64,000 nucleotides of DNA from Lipingzhangella_A rawalii. Its GTDB lineage: Bacteria; Actinomycetota; Actinomycetes; Streptosporangiales; Streptosporangiaceae. Below, piece by piece: positions 33,396 through 41,614 of the stretch; position 1 is the first letter of the stretch; the number at the start of each line of letters is the position of its first letter. The position numbers and the translations under genes were made by a program. Location: assembly GCF_031628175.1 (NCBI RefSeq), contig NZ_JAVLVT010000005.1, forward strand, positions 310,001 to 374,000, written 5' to 3'. Under the pieces are notes generated by a model. It made no database searches. It saw only the letters and a program-made list of their open reading frames with translations, and was not told where the DNA came from.

Positions 33396-34766
33396 GTGCC
33401 GGACTTCGTGGACGAGGCGGTCGTACATGTGCAGGCCGGGGACGGGGGGCACGGCTGCGCCTCGGTGCACCGGGAGAAGTTCAAGCCGCTGGGGGGCCCG
33501 GACGGTGCGGACGGCGGATCGGGCGGGGACGTGATTCTGGAGGTGGACCCGGGGACCACGACCCTGCTGGAGTACCAGCGTCGCCCGCACCGGCGGGCAC
33601 AGAACGGCCGCCCGGGTCAGGGGCACAACCGTGTGGGTGCCGACGGCACCTCTCTGGTGCTGCCGGTGCCCGAGGGGACGGTGATTCGCGACGAGTCGGG
33701 CGAGATTCTCGCGGATCTGGTGGGCACCGGGACGCGGATGATCGCGGCACGGGGTGGAAAGGGCGGCCTCGGCAATGCCGCGCTGGCCTCGCCGAAGCGT
33801 AAGGCGCCCGGCTTCGCGCTGCGTGGCGAGCCCGGGGAGGCACGTGATCTTCGTCTGGAGATCAAGACCATCGCTGACGTGGGTTTGCTCGGCTATCCCA
33901 GCGCCGGGAAGTCGTCACTGGTCTCGGCTCTCTCCGCGGCTCGGCCCAAGATCGCGGACTATCCGTTCACCACCCTGGTTCCCAATCTGGGTGTTGTGGA
34001 GGCGGGTGAACACCAGTTCGTCGTGGCCGACGTCCCCGGCCTGATTCCCGGGGCGAGCTCCGGAAAGGGCCTGGGCCTGGCCTTTCTGCGGCATGTGGAG
34101 CGGTGCTCCACCCTGGTCCATGTCCTCGACTGCGCGACGCCGGAGCCTGGGCGTGACCCGGTCAGTGATCTGGACACGATCGAGGAGGAGCTTCGTTCCT
34201 ACGCCGCGGCAGGCGGGCCCGACCTGTCCGACCGCCAGCGCCTGGTGGTACTGAACAAGGTAGATGTCCCCGATGCGCAGGACCTGGCGGAACTGGTCCA
34301 GCCGATGTTGGAGGAACGGGGCCTGCGGGTACTGCGGGTGTCGGCTGGGAGCCGGTTCGGGCTCCGCGAGTTCTCCTTCGCGATGGCGGAGATGGTTGCG
34401 GCCGACCGCGCCCGCCGTCCCGCTGCGGCCCCGACCAGGGTGGTGTTGCGGCCGCGTCCGGTGGACGAGGTCCCCTTCCGGGTGGTGCCGCTGGGGGACA
34501 ACACCTTCCGGATCAGTGGAGAGAAGCCCACCCGGTGGGTGCACCAGACCGACTTCGGCAACGACGAAGCGGTGGGCTATCTTGCCGATCGCCTGGACCG
34601 GCTCGGAATCGAGCGAGCGCTCGTCGAGGCGGGGGCACAGGATGGTGCCGAGGTGCACATTGGTGATGACGACGACGCCGTCGTTTTCGACTGGGACCAG
34701 TCCCGCGGGGCCGGTGCAGAGTATCGCCCGGTCGGCCCGCGCGGGACGGATCCGCGACTTCAGTAG
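33396..34766 (+). CDS. obgE: Obg family GTPase (ribosome assembly / stress)
   Basis: A 456-residue GTPase with three domains. The Gly-rich Obg fold spans residues 1-160 (GGDGGHGCASVHREKF, GRPGQGHNRVGADG). The G domain has G1 GYPSAGKSSL near residue 170, G3 DVPGLI and G4 NKVD. A C-terminal OCT domain is present (DEVPFRVVPLGDNTFRISG). It associates with the large ribosomal subunit and, in streptomycetes, affects sporulation. The GTG at 33396 follows AAGGGGG; the upstream open frame covers the hairpin and is not coding. Confidence 0.95.
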   Translation: MPDFVDEAVVHVQAGDGGHGCASVHREKFKPLGGPDGADGGSGGDVILEVDPGTTTLLEYQRRPHRRAQNGRPGQGHNRVGADGTSLVLPVPEGTVIRDESGEILADLVGTGTRMIAARGGKGGLGNAALASPKRKAPGFALRGEPGEARDLRLEIKTIADVGLLGYPSAGKSSLVSALSAARPKIADYPFTTLVPNLGVVEAGEHQFVVADVPGLIPGASSGKGLGLAFLRHVERCSTLVHVLDCATPEPGRDPVSDLDTIEEELRSYAAAGGPDLSDRQRLVVLNKVDVPDAQDLAELVQPMLEERGLRVLRVSAGSRFGLREFSFAMAEMVAADRARRPAAAPTRVVLRPRPVDEVPFRVVPLGDNTFRISGEKPTRWVHQTDFGNDEAVGYLADRLDRLGIERALVEAGAQDGAEVHIGDDDDAVVFDWDQSRGAGAEYRPVGPRGTDPRLQ

Positions 34767-34832
34767 TCCAACAGGTGTGCGGGGCCGACTGTGCGGGGTG
34801 GCCTGCGGAGCGGAAGAGGAAGGCCGAACGAG

Positions 34833-35993
34833 GTGGTGCAGCAGGTGAGAGCTGAGGGGGAGCGTGCGGCCGTGGCCACTGCCCGTCGGGTGGTGGTCAA
34901 GGTCGGTTCCTCGTCGTTGACCACGGCCGCGGGGCATATCGACACCGACCGAATCGCGGCCCTGAGCGAGGTGGTGGCCCGGCGACAGGCGGCCGGAGTG
35001 GAGATGGTCCTGGTGTCGTCCGGGGCCGTCGCTGCCGGCCTGTCTCCACTTCACCTGGCGGCGCGTCCCCAGGATCTGGCGACCCAGCAGGCGGCGGCCA
35101 GTGTGGGCCAGGGCCTGCTGGTCGCCCACTACACCGCGGCGCTGGCACGGCACGGACTCACCGCCGCCCAGATCCTGCTCACCGTGGATGACCTCATGCG
35201 TCGGGCCCAGTACCGCAATGCCCAGCGCACCCTGGCCCGTCTGCTCGACCTCGGTGCCATACCGATCGTCAACGAGAACGACACCGTGGCCACGCACGAG
35301 ATCCGTTTCGGTGACAACGATCGGCTCGCCGCCCTGGTCGCACATCTGGTCCGCGCCGAGGCGCTGGTGCTGCTGTCGGACGTGGACGGCCTCTACGACG
35401 GGGATCCCGCTCGGGCGCAGGCACAGCGTGTGGTCACCGTACGGGGGGAGGAGGACCTTGCCGGGATCAGCCTCGGTTCCAGTGGCGGGCGCGGGGTGGG
35501 CACCGGCGGCATGGTAACCAAGGTGGATTCCGCCCGGATCGCGACGAGTGCCGGAGTGCCCGTGGTGTTGACGCACGCCGATCATGCGCGGGCCGCGTTG
35601 GGCGGGGAGCCTGTCGGGACGTACTTCATGGCCGGGGAGGGGCGCCGGCCCGGGACTCGGCAGCTGTGGTTGGCCCATGCCACCACGGGCCGTGGACGTG
35701 TGGTCCTCGATCCGGGGGCGGTCCGCGCGGTGGTGGAGGGCAGCGCGTCGCTGCTGCCGGCCGGCGTGGTCAAGGTTGAGGGCGATTTCGTGGCGGGAGA
35801 CCCCGTGGATCTCTCCGACGAGACCGGGACAGTGTGGGCGCGAGGGCTGGTGAACTACGACGCTCTGGAGATTCCCGAGCTGATGGGACGCTCAACCCGC
35901 TGGCTGGCGCGGGAACGGGGCCCGGCCTATGAGCGGGAGGTCGTGCATCGCGACGACCTGGTGATTTTTCGGGATGGGCGTCCGCGTCCCTGA
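34833..35993 (+). CDS. proB: Glutamate 5-kinase with C-terminal PUA domain
   Basis: A 386-residue enzyme for the first step of proline synthesis, phosphorylating glutamate. The amino-acid-kinase domain has RRVVVKVGSSSLT near residue 18, VLVSSGAVAAG, IVNENDTVA and the GTGGMVTKVDSA loop. The C-terminal ~90 residues form a PUA domain (GRVVLDPGAVRAVVEG, then LLPAGVVKVEGDF). The GTG at 34833 was chosen for its GAGGAAGG. The stop is only 7 bp before the poly-G run at the assembly gap, so the usual downstream proA may lie in the missing sequence or elsewhere. Confidence 0.94.
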   Translation: MVQQVRAEGERAAVATARRVVVKVGSSSLTTAAGHIDTDRIAALSEVVARRQAAGVEMVLVSSGAVAAGLSPLHLAARPQDLATQQAAASVGQGLLVAHYTAALARHGLTAAQILLTVDDLMRRAQYRNAQRTLARLLDLGAIPIVNENDTVATHEIRFGDNDRLAALVAHLVRAEALVLLSDVDGLYDGDPARAQAQRVVTVRGEEDLAGISLGSSGGRGVGTGGMVTKVDSARIATSAGVPVVLTHADHARAALGGEPVGTYFMAGEGRRPGTRQLWLAHATTGRGRVVLDPGAVRAVVEGSASLLPAGVVKVEGDFVAGDPVDLSDETGTVWARGLVNYDALEIPELMGRSTRWLARERGPAYEREVVHRDDLVIFRDGRPRP

Positions 35994-36000
35994 GGGCGGC

Positions 36001-36051
36001 CGGGGGGGGGGGGGGGGGGGGGGGCCCGCGCCGGGGGGGGGGCGGGGGGGG
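36001..36051. other. Poly-G low-quality sequence at contig end
   Basis: Runs of up to 23 G with few other bases directly before the N gap. This looks like a sequencing or assembly artefact of a contig end rather than real sequence. Confidence 0.8.
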
Positions 36052-36151
36052 NNNNNNNNNNNNNNNNNNNNNNNNNNNNNNNNNNNNNNNNNNNNNNNNN
36101 NNNNNNNNNNNNNNNNNNNNNNNNNNNNNNNNNNNNNNNNNNNNNNNNNNN
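36052..36151. other. Assembly gap of 100 N
   Basis: Exactly 100 unknown bases, the conventional placeholder for a scaffold gap of unknown size. Gene content and true distance between proB and the GH20 locus cannot be judged. Confidence 0.98.
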
Positions 36152-36172
36152 CGTTCCCCCCGGGGGAACGTC

Positions 36173-36201
36173 GGATGCGGGCGCATCCCTCCAGCCGCGC
36201 C
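36173..36201 (+). repeat. 29-bp direct repeat, copy 1, beside the gap
   Basis: Begins GGATGCGGGCGCATCC, with an internal inverted repeat GGATGC / GCATCC, and is identical over 29 bp to the copy at 36251-36279. A further palindrome (GTTCCCCCCGGGGGAAC-like) lies at 36153-36170. Repeats at a contig edge may be what broke the assembly. Confidence 0.8.
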
Positions 36202-36250
36202 GTGGGCGTTGTTGCACGCCCGGGGGCTGCCCCCACACGGTCCCCCGGGT

Positions 36251-36279
36251 GGATGCGGGCGCATCCCTCCAGCCGCGCC
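36251..36279 (+). repeat. 29-bp direct repeat, copy 2
   Basis: Same 29 bp as 36173-36201, with a start-to-start distance of 78 bp. The sequence between has no obvious reading frame with a ribosome site. The rest of the region up to the GH20 stop at 36432 shows no gene. Confidence 0.8.
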
Positions 36280-36431
36280 TGGGCGAATCGGCGCGCATCA
36301 GCACAGCCAGCAGCCCCCATGCGGCCCCCGGAGAGAGTTCCCGGCCTGCCCCATCCCCACCGAGACGGCCCGAGCAGCGTCCCACCCCACCCCACAGACC
36401 TTCCAAAACACCTGCCCGAACCGGGGCGTGC

Positions 36432-38018
36432 TCAGCGGTCGACCTGGAAATAGCCGTTGAAACTCAGTGCGCTCCAGAACCGTGCCTGGGTGTTCCAGGT
36501 GGCCTGGTGGGTGCGCCACGGTGCCGGAGATCGGGACCAGGCCCGTTCCGCCACCCCCACCAGCCGGGGGAGTAGCAGAAACGCGAGATCGTCCATGCTG
36601 GTGAGGGTTTCCCCCCACATGGCCGCCTCCACCCCGGCGACGGTTGCTCCCTCCGGGGCGATCTCGGCGGCGAGCCCGTCCGGGGTCCAGGAGTAACTCT
36701 GTTCCAGGGTGGTCGGTCTGTAGGCGGGTAGCCCCAGGCGGCTGCGGTCGTGCTCCTGGGAGGACGTGGCGGCCTGTTCGGAGTACGGCCGGTCCAGGTA
36801 GATCCGGGAGTTCGGTGACATCAGTAGCGGTACCCCGGACCGTACAGCGGCCGGGGGGTCCCCGGGCGCGGCCCGGAACGTCTCAGCTGCGTGGTCGACC
36901 AGTGGGTGGTACTCGGACGGCACGGTGGTTTTGATGGCCTCCGGGTCAAACTCGTCCGGAAGGTCAAGCCAGTACTGCACCACATCCCGATGGTCCAGAA
37001 CGCCGGTGCGCGCGGTCTCCTGCCAACCCACGACCCGCTTACCGCTCTCCCGGGCCACGGTGTGGACGTGGTGCACGAATCGTGCGTAGTCCTCGTAGTG
37101 CATGCCGAACGGTTCGTCCCCGCCGATGTGCAGGAACGGCCCCGGGGCGATCTCGGCGAACTCCCGGACCACATCGGTGGCGAACGACCGCGCCAGGTCG
37201 ACGTCCGGGTGGAGGAAGCGCAGACGCGGGTGCCGGGCGGGTCGATCTCCCTCCAGGTCCGGATAGGCGTCGATCGCGGATCCCGTGTGCCCCGGCAGGT
37301 CCACCTCGGGGATGATCGTCACCTGGCGCCGTGCCGCGTAGGCGACGAGGTCGTTGAATTCCGCACGCGTGTAGTAGTTCCGTGCCCCGGACGTTTCGGA
37401 TCTGGTCAGTGCGGGCCAGGTGCGGGATTCCAGGCGCCAGCCCTCGGTGTCGGTCAGGTGTAGGTGTAGGACGTTGAGTCCGTACAGCGCCAGCAGGTCG
37501 ATGACACTCCGAATATCCGCGGCCGGCAGGAAGTGTCGCGCCACGTCCAGGGAGAGGCCACGCCAGGCGTACCTCGGGACGTCTGCCACTGTTGCCGCGT
37601 GCGCCCACACCTGCCCCTCGCGCACCTCGAGTATCTGGGCGGTCGTCGACAGTGCCCGAAACGCCGCGGCCGGGGACGCTGCTGTGATGCGGATCCCGGC
37701 AGTGGAGGCGACCAGCCGGTAGTGTTCCGCGGCGTGCGGATGCGGACGTGGGTCGATCCCGGAGGGGCTGGGGCCGGGCTGGCTGGGGTCGATGTCCACC
37801 ACGATGTCGGCGCGGCTGTGGCCGGTGCCGTGGGGGTGGGTGACGTCGATCCCGTGGAGCGTGTTGGCGAGTTCGGTGAACCAGTCGGAGCTGCCCTGGT
37901 CCGCCCCGGTCAGTGTGAGATGGCGGCCCGGGGCCAGGCGAATCGGAGGGCCGGCCCGGAGCTGGGCCGGCGTGGGGATGGCGGGCCAGACGGTGGATGT
38001 GGTCTCAGCACTGGGCAC
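36432..38018 (-). CDS. GH20 beta-N-acetylhexosaminidase, cytoplasmic type
   Basis: A 528-residue glycoside hydrolase of family 20, which removes terminal beta-linked GlcNAc/GalNAc by substrate-assisted catalysis. The N-terminal GH20b-like domain covers residues ~1-145. The catalytic barrel begins at YAWRGLSLDVARHFLP, with the Asp-Glu pair in FLHIGGDEPFG near residue 300 and a C-terminal Trp-containing YSWTPDG. No signal peptide is seen, so it should act on imported sugars. It is the last gene of the ABC importer operon. The GTG start overlaps the preceding ATPase gene by 14 bp. Confidence 0.9.
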   Translation of the reverse strand: MPSAETTSTVWPAIPTPAQLRAGPPIRLAPGRHLTLTGADQGSSDWFTELANTLHGIDVTHPHGTGHSRADIVVDIDPSQPGPSPSGIDPRPHPHAAEHYRLVASTAGIRITAASPAAAFRALSTTAQILEVREGQVWAHAATVADVPRYAWRGLSLDVARHFLPAADIRSVIDLLALYGLNVLHLHLTDTEGWRLESRTWPALTRSETSGARNYYTRAEFNDLVAYAARRQVTIIPEVDLPGHTGSAIDAYPDLEGDRPARHPRLRFLHPDVDLARSFATDVVREFAEIAPGPFLHIGGDEPFGMHYEDYARFVHHVHTVARESGKRVVGWQETARTGVLDHRDVVQYWLDLPDEFDPEAIKTTVPSEYHPLVDHAAETFRAAPGDPPAAVRSGVPLLMSPNSRIYLDRPYSEQAATSSQEHDRSRLGLPAYRPTTLEQSYSWTPDGLAAEIAPEGATVAGVEAAMWGETLTSMDDLAFLLLPRLVGVAERAWSRSPAPWRTHQATWNTQARFWSALSFNGYFQVDR

Positions 38019-38865
38019 AGGACAGGCTCTCCAGTTCCTCGCGTCGTTTCTGCTGGCGTTGCGGATCGGCGACGGGCGCCGACAGCAGGAGCCGTTGGGT
38101 GTAGGGGTGGTCTGGGCTGCGTGTCACGGTGTCCGCGTCGCCGCTCTCGACGATCTGTCCGCCGCGCAGCACCGCGACCCGATGGCTCAGTGCGCGCACG
38201 ACCGACAGGTCGTGCGAGATGAAGAGGTAGGCGACCTGGGTCTGCTCCTGAATATCGATTAACAGGTCCAGCACGGTGCGCTGGGTGGTGAGGTCCAGGG
38301 CGGACACCGGTTCGTCGCACACGATCAGCCGCGGCGACATCGCCAGGGCCCGGGCGATCGCCACCCGCTGTCGCTGACCTCCGGAGAACTCTCGGGGGAG
38401 GCGGTGCAGTGCGTCCTGGGGGAGTTCGACGCGTTCCAGGAGTCTGCTGACGCGGCGACGTGCCTCGATTGGCGAGATGTGCTGGACGGTGAGTGGCTCG
38501 GCGAGGGTATCCCCAATGGTCCGGGAGGGGTTGAGGGACGTGTAGGGATCCTGGAAGATCACCTGGAGATCGTGACTCAGCTTCCGACGTTGCCGACGGG
38601 ACATCGTGTCGATCCGGCGGCCGTCCAGACGGATCCGCCCGGCGGACACGGGGACGAGCCCCAGGATCGCCCGGCCCAGCGTCGACTTTCCCGAGCCGGA
38701 TTCGCCCACCAGGCCCAGGGTCTCGCCGCGGCGAATATCCAGCGAGACGCCGCAGAGCACAGGTGTGCGGGCGGCCCGCCAGCCACGCCCCGCGAACGAC
38801 ACGTGCAGCTCCTCCACCGCCAACAGGGGCTGGGGAGTCGGAGTGGTGGTTTCGTCGATACTCAT
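38005..38865 (-). CDS. ABC transporter ATP-binding protein (DppF/OppF type)
   Basis: A 286-residue ATPase. Walker A is GESGSGKST, the signature is FSGGQRQR, Walker B is RLIVCDEPVSALD, and the switch is FISHDLSVVR. FQDPYTSLNPSRTIGD is typical of the second ATPase of peptide/oligosaccharide family-5 importers. A short C-terminal oligopeptide-transporter extension (HPYTQRLLLSAP) and several Cys at the end (SCAQC) are present. The ATG at 38865 overlaps the preceding gene stop by one base (TGATG). Confidence 0.92.
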   Translation of the reverse strand: MSIDETTTPTPQPLLAVEELHVSFAGRGWRAARTPVLCGVSLDIRRGETLGLVGESGSGKSTLGRAILGLVPVSAGRIRLDGRRIDTMSRRQRRKLSHDLQVIFQDPYTSLNPSRTIGDTLAEPLTVQHISPIEARRRVSRLLERVELPQDALHRLPREFSGGQRQRVAIARALAMSPRLIVCDEPVSALDLTTQRTVLDLLIDIQEQTQVAYLFISHDLSVVRALSHRVAVLRGGQIVESGDADTVTRSPDHPYTQRLLLSAPVADPQRQQKRREELESLSCAQC

Positions 38866-40625
38866 CACTGGGCGTCCACCTCTCGGGGGCTCCACGGTTG
38901 ACGTGCCGGCACGTCGTCGAGGACCGCGTTGCGTAGCTCCTGGGCATGTGTGCTCTCCGGTGCGGTGAGCACCTGCTCGGTGGTGCCCACTTCGACGATC
39001 CGACCGCGGTGGAGCACCGCCACCCGGTCACACAGGTCGGCGACCACCCCGAGGTCGTGCGATACCAGCAGCACCGCCATACCCCGACTGGCGCGGAGCC
39101 GACGCAGCAATCCCAGAACCTCGGCCTGCACGGTGACGTCGAGGGCGGTGGTGGGCTCGTCGGCGATGACGAGTTCCGCCGAACAGGACAGCGCCCCCGC
39201 GATCAGGACTCGCTGGGCCATCCCTCCGGAGATCTGGTGCGGATAGCTGCGCAGGATCCGATCCGGATCGGTGATCTCAACCTGGTGCAGGAGTTCTCGC
39301 GCATACTTCCAGGCGGCGGAACGCGGCATCCTGGCCGTGGCGCACAGTGGCTCGACGAGATGGTCACCGATGGTGAAGGAGGGGTCCAGGTTGTTCATCG
39401 GTTCCTGGGGAACGTAGGCCACGGTGCGGCCCCGTAGCCGTCGCAGTGTGCGTTCGTTCGCCCCGACCACCTCGGTGCCACCGATCCGGATACTGCCTCG
39501 GGACACCCGCCCCCCGGCGGGGAGCAGCCCGAGGATCGAGAACGCGGTCTGGGTCTTGCCCGATCCGGACTCCCCGACCAGTCCCAGGATCTCTCCGGGA
39601 TGGACGTCCAGGTCGACCCCGCGTACGACCTTGTTGGGGCGCGAGTCCGCCCCCGGGTAGGTGATCGTCAGGTCCCGGACGGACAGCAGCTCGGAACGCG
39701 CGCCCGCATGGCGCGGGGTGGTGGGGGTATCCGCTTCCCGGGGGTGTTCCCCAGGCCCCGAGGTGTGGGGCTGGTCGTCCCGATCTTCGAGGACGTCCCG
39801 CAGGGCACTGGCCAGCAGAACCAGGGAGCCGCTGGTCAGGCCGAGGGCCAGCCCTGGCCAGAGCATCCCCAGGGGGTTCTGGTGAATGTTGGTGAATGCC
39901 TCGTTGAGCATGGCCCCCCACGTGGGGGCGTCGCCGCTCCCGATTCCGAGGAACTCCAGTCCCGCCTGGAGGTTGATGGCGAGGCCAGCAACCAGGGCGG
40001 TCTGGATGATGATCGGCGCGCGAACCACGATGAGTACGTGGCGGGCAATGATTCGACTGTCGCGGAGGCCGAACACCCGGGCCGCGTCGACGTAGGGCTC
40101 GGCGCGCATGTTGGCGACCGTGCCCCGGACCAGTCGGAAGAAGCTGGGGGAGACGAGGATGCCCAGTACCACCATGAGGACCCACACCGTGGAACCGAGC
40201 ACCGCCCGGGAGGCGAGGAGTACCACCATCGCGGGTAGGGCCATGATCAGGTTGACCCACCAGCCGGAAACAAGGTCGAACCAGCCGCCGTAGAATCCGG
40301 CGGCGAGCCCGGTCGGCACCCCCAGGGTGAGGGCGACCGCCAGGGCCAGGGCGGCCCCACCGAGGGTGAGCTGTCCGCCGTGCAGGAGCCGGGACCACAT
40401 GTCCCGCCCGGAGGAGTCGAAGCCCAGTGGGTGCCCCGGTTCGGGCCCGCCGAAGGCGGAGCTCAGGTCCGCGCTGGTGGGATCGGGTCCCGCCACGAGG
40501 GGGGCGAGGGCAACCAGTGTGAGGATCACCAGCAACACCAGCAGGGACAGTAGCGCCTGCACGTTGCCGATGATCCGGCGGAGGAAGGTCGCGGGGGTGG
40601 TCGCGGATGTGGCGGTGCCGCTCAT
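38865..40625 (-). CDS. Fused ABC permease (DppC type) and ATPase (DppD type)
   Basis: A 586-residue fusion. Residues ~1-290 are a permease: helices from LLSLLVLLVILTLVALAPLV, the family N-terminal motif HPLGFDSSGRDMWSRLLHG, and the coupling loop around DAARVFGLRDSRIIARHVL. A ~30-residue polar linker (EDRDDQPHTSGPGEHPREAD, then TPTTPRH) leads to an ATPase with Walker A GESGSGKTQ, signature ISGGMAQR and Walker B LVIADEPTTALD. Such fusions occur in actinobacterial family-5 importers. The ATG at 40625 overlaps the upstream permease stop by four bases. There is no frameshift: one frame runs through both halves. Confidence 0.92.
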   Translation of the reverse strand: MSGTATSATTPATFLRRIIGNVQALLSLLVLLVILTLVALAPLVAGPDPTSADLSSAFGGPEPGHPLGFDSSGRDMWSRLLHGGQLTLGGAALALAVALTLGVPTGLAAGFYGGWFDLVSGWWVNLIMALPAMVVLLASRAVLGSTVWVLMVVLGILVSPSFFRLVRGTVANMRAEPYVDAARVFGLRDSRIIARHVLIVVRAPIIIQTALVAGLAINLQAGLEFLGIGSGDAPTWGAMLNEAFTNIHQNPLGMLWPGLALGLTSGSLVLLASALRDVLEDRDDQPHTSGPGEHPREADTPTTPRHAGARSELLSVRDLTITYPGADSRPNKVVRGVDLDVHPGEILGLVGESGSGKTQTAFSILGLLPAGGRVSRGSIRIGGTEVVGANERTLRRLRGRTVAYVPQEPMNNLDPSFTIGDHLVEPLCATARMPRSAAWKYARELLHQVEITDPDRILRSYPHQISGGMAQRVLIAGALSCSAELVIADEPTTALDVTVQAEVLGLLRRLRASRGMAVLLVSHDLGVVADLCDRVAVLHRGRIVEVGTTEQVLTAPESTHAQELRNAVLDDVPARQPWSPREVDAQ

Positions 40626-41563
40626 GAGACCCTCGCTTTCGGGTTGAGCCAGCCGATGAGGACGTCGACGAGCAGATTGGCCACGACGACCACAATGACG
40701 GTGGTCATGACCACGCCCATGATCATCGGAATATCGCCGCGGACCGTGTACTGCACCGTCATCGCACCGACCCCGGGCAGCCCGAAGATCTGCTCGACGA
40801 TGACCGCCCCACCGAGGAGCCCGACGAACTGGAGACCCAGCACGGTCAGGGCGGGGGTGGCCGCGTTGCGGAGGACGTGCCGGAAGACGATGCGGGGACT
40901 GGACAGGCCACGGGTGCGCAGGGTCCGGATGTAGTCGCGGTGCAGCACATCGATGACGGCGCTGCGAACCTGCTGGGTCACGCCCGCGATCGCCGGGATG
41001 GACAGGGACAGGATGGGCAGGGTGACGGTGGCGAGCCAGCCCGTGGGGGAGTCGGTCAGTGCGGTGTAGCCGATGGCGGGGAACCACCCCAGCTGCACTG
41101 CGAAGACCAGCACGATCACGAGCGTGATCAGGAATCCGGGCAGGGCATAGCCCACCACGGCCAACACCTGGACCAGTCGGTCGACCAGCCCGCGACGGAC
41201 CCCGGCCCAAACTCCCAGCGTGAACGACACCACGGCCGTGACCAGGGTGACGCCGAGCATCAGGCTGAGGGTCACCGGAATCCGGTTGGCCAGGGTGGTG
41301 CTGACATCCTCGCTGGTGAACCAGGAGCGTCCCAGGTCGCCCTGGAGCGCGGCGGTGGCCCAGTCCAGGTAGCGGACCCAAATCGGCTGGTCCAGTCCGA
41401 GCGATGCATTGTGCGCGTCCACGTGCTCCTGCGGTGCCGCCGGGCCGAGGAGGTGCCGTCCCACATCCGTGTCGGGGATCGACAACAGGCCGAAGGTCAG
41501 CACCGAGATCACGACCATCAACACGAGTCCGCTGGCGACCCGGCGAAGGACGAAGTTGATCAT
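40622..41563 (-). CDS. ABC transporter permease (DppB type)
   Basis: A 313-residue membrane protein with about six helices, starting MINFVLRRVASGLVLMVVIS as usual for this family. The large loop holds GLDQPIWVRYLDW and GDLGRSW, and the coupling loop is DYIRTLRTRGLSSPRIVFRHVLRN. The ATG at 41563 has GAGG six bases upstream and is preferred over a GTG four codons earlier. It lies 51 bp after the binding-protein gene. Confidence 0.92.
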   Translation of the reverse strand: MINFVLRRVASGLVLMVVISVLTFGLLSIPDTDVGRHLLGPAAPQEHVDAHNASLGLDQPIWVRYLDWATAALQGDLGRSWFTSEDVSTTLANRIPVTLSLMLGVTLVTAVVSFTLGVWAGVRRGLVDRLVQVLAVVGYALPGFLITLVIVLVFAVQLGWFPAIGYTALTDSPTGWLATVTLPILSLSIPAIAGVTQQVRSAVIDVLHRDYIRTLRTRGLSSPRIVFRHVLRNAATPALTVLGLQFVGLLGGAVIVEQIFGLPGVGAMTVQYTVRGDIPMIMGVVMTTVIVVVVANLLVDVLIGWLNPKARVS

Positions 41564-41614
41564 TTCGATCCTCACGGTCGGCGGCCCCCGGCGGGTCGCC
41601 GGGAGCCACCGCTG

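Noticed and set aside
36001..36051. Poly-G tract as a real G-quadruplex element
   Set aside because: It abuts a 100-N gap and looks like low-quality contig-end sequence.
36173..36279. The 29-bp repeats as a CRISPR array
   Set aside because: Only two copies, a 49-bp interval and no cas genes in the window. The unit does not resemble actinobacterial type I-E repeats.
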